Shown in pieces: positions 6,972-8,044 of a stretch of DNA of 8,044 bases. The DNA comes from an uncultured Acinetobacter sp. GTDB lineage: Bacteria > Pseudomonadota > Gammaproteobacteria > Pseudomonadales > Moraxellaceae. Location of the stretch: NCBI GenBank assembly GCA_900766635.1, contig CAAFWA010000190.1:1-8044 (forward strand), given 5' to 3'. The number at the start of each line of letters is the position of its first letter. The stretch's first letter is position 1. The notes below the pieces were generated by a model. It made no database searches. It had not been told where the DNA came from and was given only the letters and a program-made list of their open reading frames with translations. Made by a program: the position numbers and the translations under genes.

Positions 6972-8044
6972 TGGCGAAAAATGCTGCTAAACCAAAATCT
7001 AACCTGATTGATGGTTGGGAAGTTGTCATTGGTATCGAGATTCATACTCAGCTTGCGACCAAATCTAAAATCTTCTCAGGTTCATCGACTGAATTTGGTA
7101 ACGACCCAAATACTCAAGCAAGCCTTGTTGATTTAGCCATGCCGGGTGTTTTACCTGTTTTAAATAAAGAAGTGGTTGATCTTGCGATTCGCTTTGGTTT
7201 GGGGATTGATGCTTATATCGACCAAGCGTCTGTATTTGCACGTAAAAACTACTTCTACCCTGATTCTCCAAAAGGCTACCAAATCAGCCAAATGGACAAC
7301 CCGATTGTGGGCTTGGGTCATATCGACATTCAACTTGAAGATGGTACAGTAAAACGCATTGGCGTGACGCGTGCACACCTTGAGGAAGATGCAGGTAAAT
7401 CGATTCATGACCAATTTGAGGGCATGTCAGGCATCGACTTAAACCGTGCAGGTACACCACTTTTAGAGATCGTATCTGAACCCGATATGCGTTCGGTTGA
7501 AGAAGCGGTTGCCTACATTAAAGCGATTCACACCCTTGTGCGTTGGTTAGGTATTTCTGACGGTAACATGGCAGAGGGTTCTTTCCGTGCCGACTGTAAC
7601 GTGTCGTTACGCCGTCCGGGTCAACCATTTGGTACACGTTGTGAATTGAAAAACCTCAACTCATTCCGTTTCATTGAACAAGCGATCAATGTTGAAATTG
7701 AACGTCAAATGGAAATCTTGGAATGGGATGGCACCATTGACCAAGAAACTCGTTTGTTCGACCCTGTGAAGATGGAAACGCGTTCAATGCGTTCGAAAGA
7801 AGAAGCGAACGATTACCGCTACTTCCCTGACCCTGACTTGTTGCCTGTCATTATTGCAGACGAGCAAATTGAAGCGATTAAAGCAACGATGCCTGAGCTT
7901 CCTGCTGCACGTCGTGCGCGCTTTGTAGCTGACTTTGGTGTGACAGAGTACGATGCACACGTTTTAACGCTTACTCGTGAAATGTCAGAGTTTTATGAAG
8001 ACGTAGTGAAGGCTGCTGGTGGTGCTGCACAAGGTAAAATTGCG
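6971..8044 (+). CDS. gatB: Asp/Glu-tRNA amidotransferase subunit B (3' end missing)
   Basis: GatB binds the mischarged tRNA, activates the side-chain carboxylate of Asp or Glu with ATP, and amidates it with ammonia from GatA. The frame runs from ATG at 6971 without a stop to the window edge: exactly 358 codons, roughly three quarters of the usual 475-500. Visible motifs are [14 protein letters not shown] (residues 15-28), [18 protein letters not shown] (90-107), [11 protein letters not shown] (134-144) and the GatB signature [12 protein letters not shown] (155-166), followed by [10 protein letters not shown] and the [12 protein letters not shown] segment. The kinase-like core is therefore present and intact. 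Missing is the end of the helical domain and the C-terminal YqeY-like tail that contacts tRNA. The truncation is due to the window edge, not a mutation. Confidence 0.97.
   Translation, partial: MAKNAAKPKSNLIDGWEVVIGIEIHTQLATKSKIFSGSSTEFGNDPNTQASLVDLAMPGVLPVLNKEVVDLAIRFGLGIDAYIDQASVFARKNYFYPDSPKGYQISQMDNPIVGLGHIDIQLEDGTVKRIGVTRAHLEEDAGKSIHDQFEGMSGIDLNRAGTPLLEIVSEPDMRSVEEAVAYIKAIHTLVRWLGISDGNMAEGSFRADCNVSLRRPGQPFGTRCELKNLNSFRFIEQAINVEIERQMEILEWDGTIDQETRLFDPVKMETRSMRSKEEANDYRYFPDPDLLPVIIADEQIEAIKATMPELPAARRARFVADFGVTEYDAHVLTLTREMSEFYEDVVKAAGGAAQGKIA

Overview
This window looks like a piece of a gammaproteobacterial chromosome, most likely Acinetobacter or a close Moraxellaceae relative. The evidence is AT-rich DNA with A/T-ending codons, a mreB-mreC-mreD-maf-rng cluster divergent from gatC-gatA-gatB, and a small ORF next to rng that resembles the PA1571-type proteins I recall from Acinetobacter and Pseudomonas. 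Genus assignment is inference from gene order and protein character; no search was run.

Layout. Bases 1-19 are not genomic: they match the 3' end of the Illumina TruSeq read-2 adapter, so the true sequence begins at about base 20. Bases 20-171 are the C-terminal end of an unrecognised plus-strand gene. A strong hairpin at 214-241 then separates it from a convergent 58-residue minus-strand ORF (237-413), whose stop codon lies inside the hairpin. A 133-bp non-coding stretch follows.

From 547 to 4995 lies a compact minus-strand cluster, transcribed from right to left: mreB (actin-like cytoskeleton), mreC and mreD (envelope partners of the elongasome), maf (nucleotide pyrophosphatase of the YhdE type) and rng (RNase G). 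Spacing is tight: 13 nt between mreB and mreC, a 14-nt overlap of mreC and mreD, a 13-nt overlap of mreD and maf, and 41 nt between maf and rng. mreB and mreC both start with GTG.

A 131-bp divergent intergenic region (4996-5126) holds probable back-to-back promoters. To its right, on the plus strand, is gatC-gatA-gatB, encoding the tRNA-dependent amidotransferase that turns mischarged Asp-tRNA(Asn) and/or Glu-tRNA(Gln) into Asn-tRNA or Gln-tRNA. gatB runs off the right edge after 358 codons.

These are core housekeeping genes: cell-shape control with RNA and nucleotide maintenance on one side, aminoacyl-tRNA synthesis on the other. I see no mobile element, CRISPR array, tRNA, rRNA, phage gene or novel defence system. 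The points worth a second look are the adapter contamination, the small ORF with its shared terminator, the divergent promoter region, and some start-codon choices that automatic calling may get wrong.
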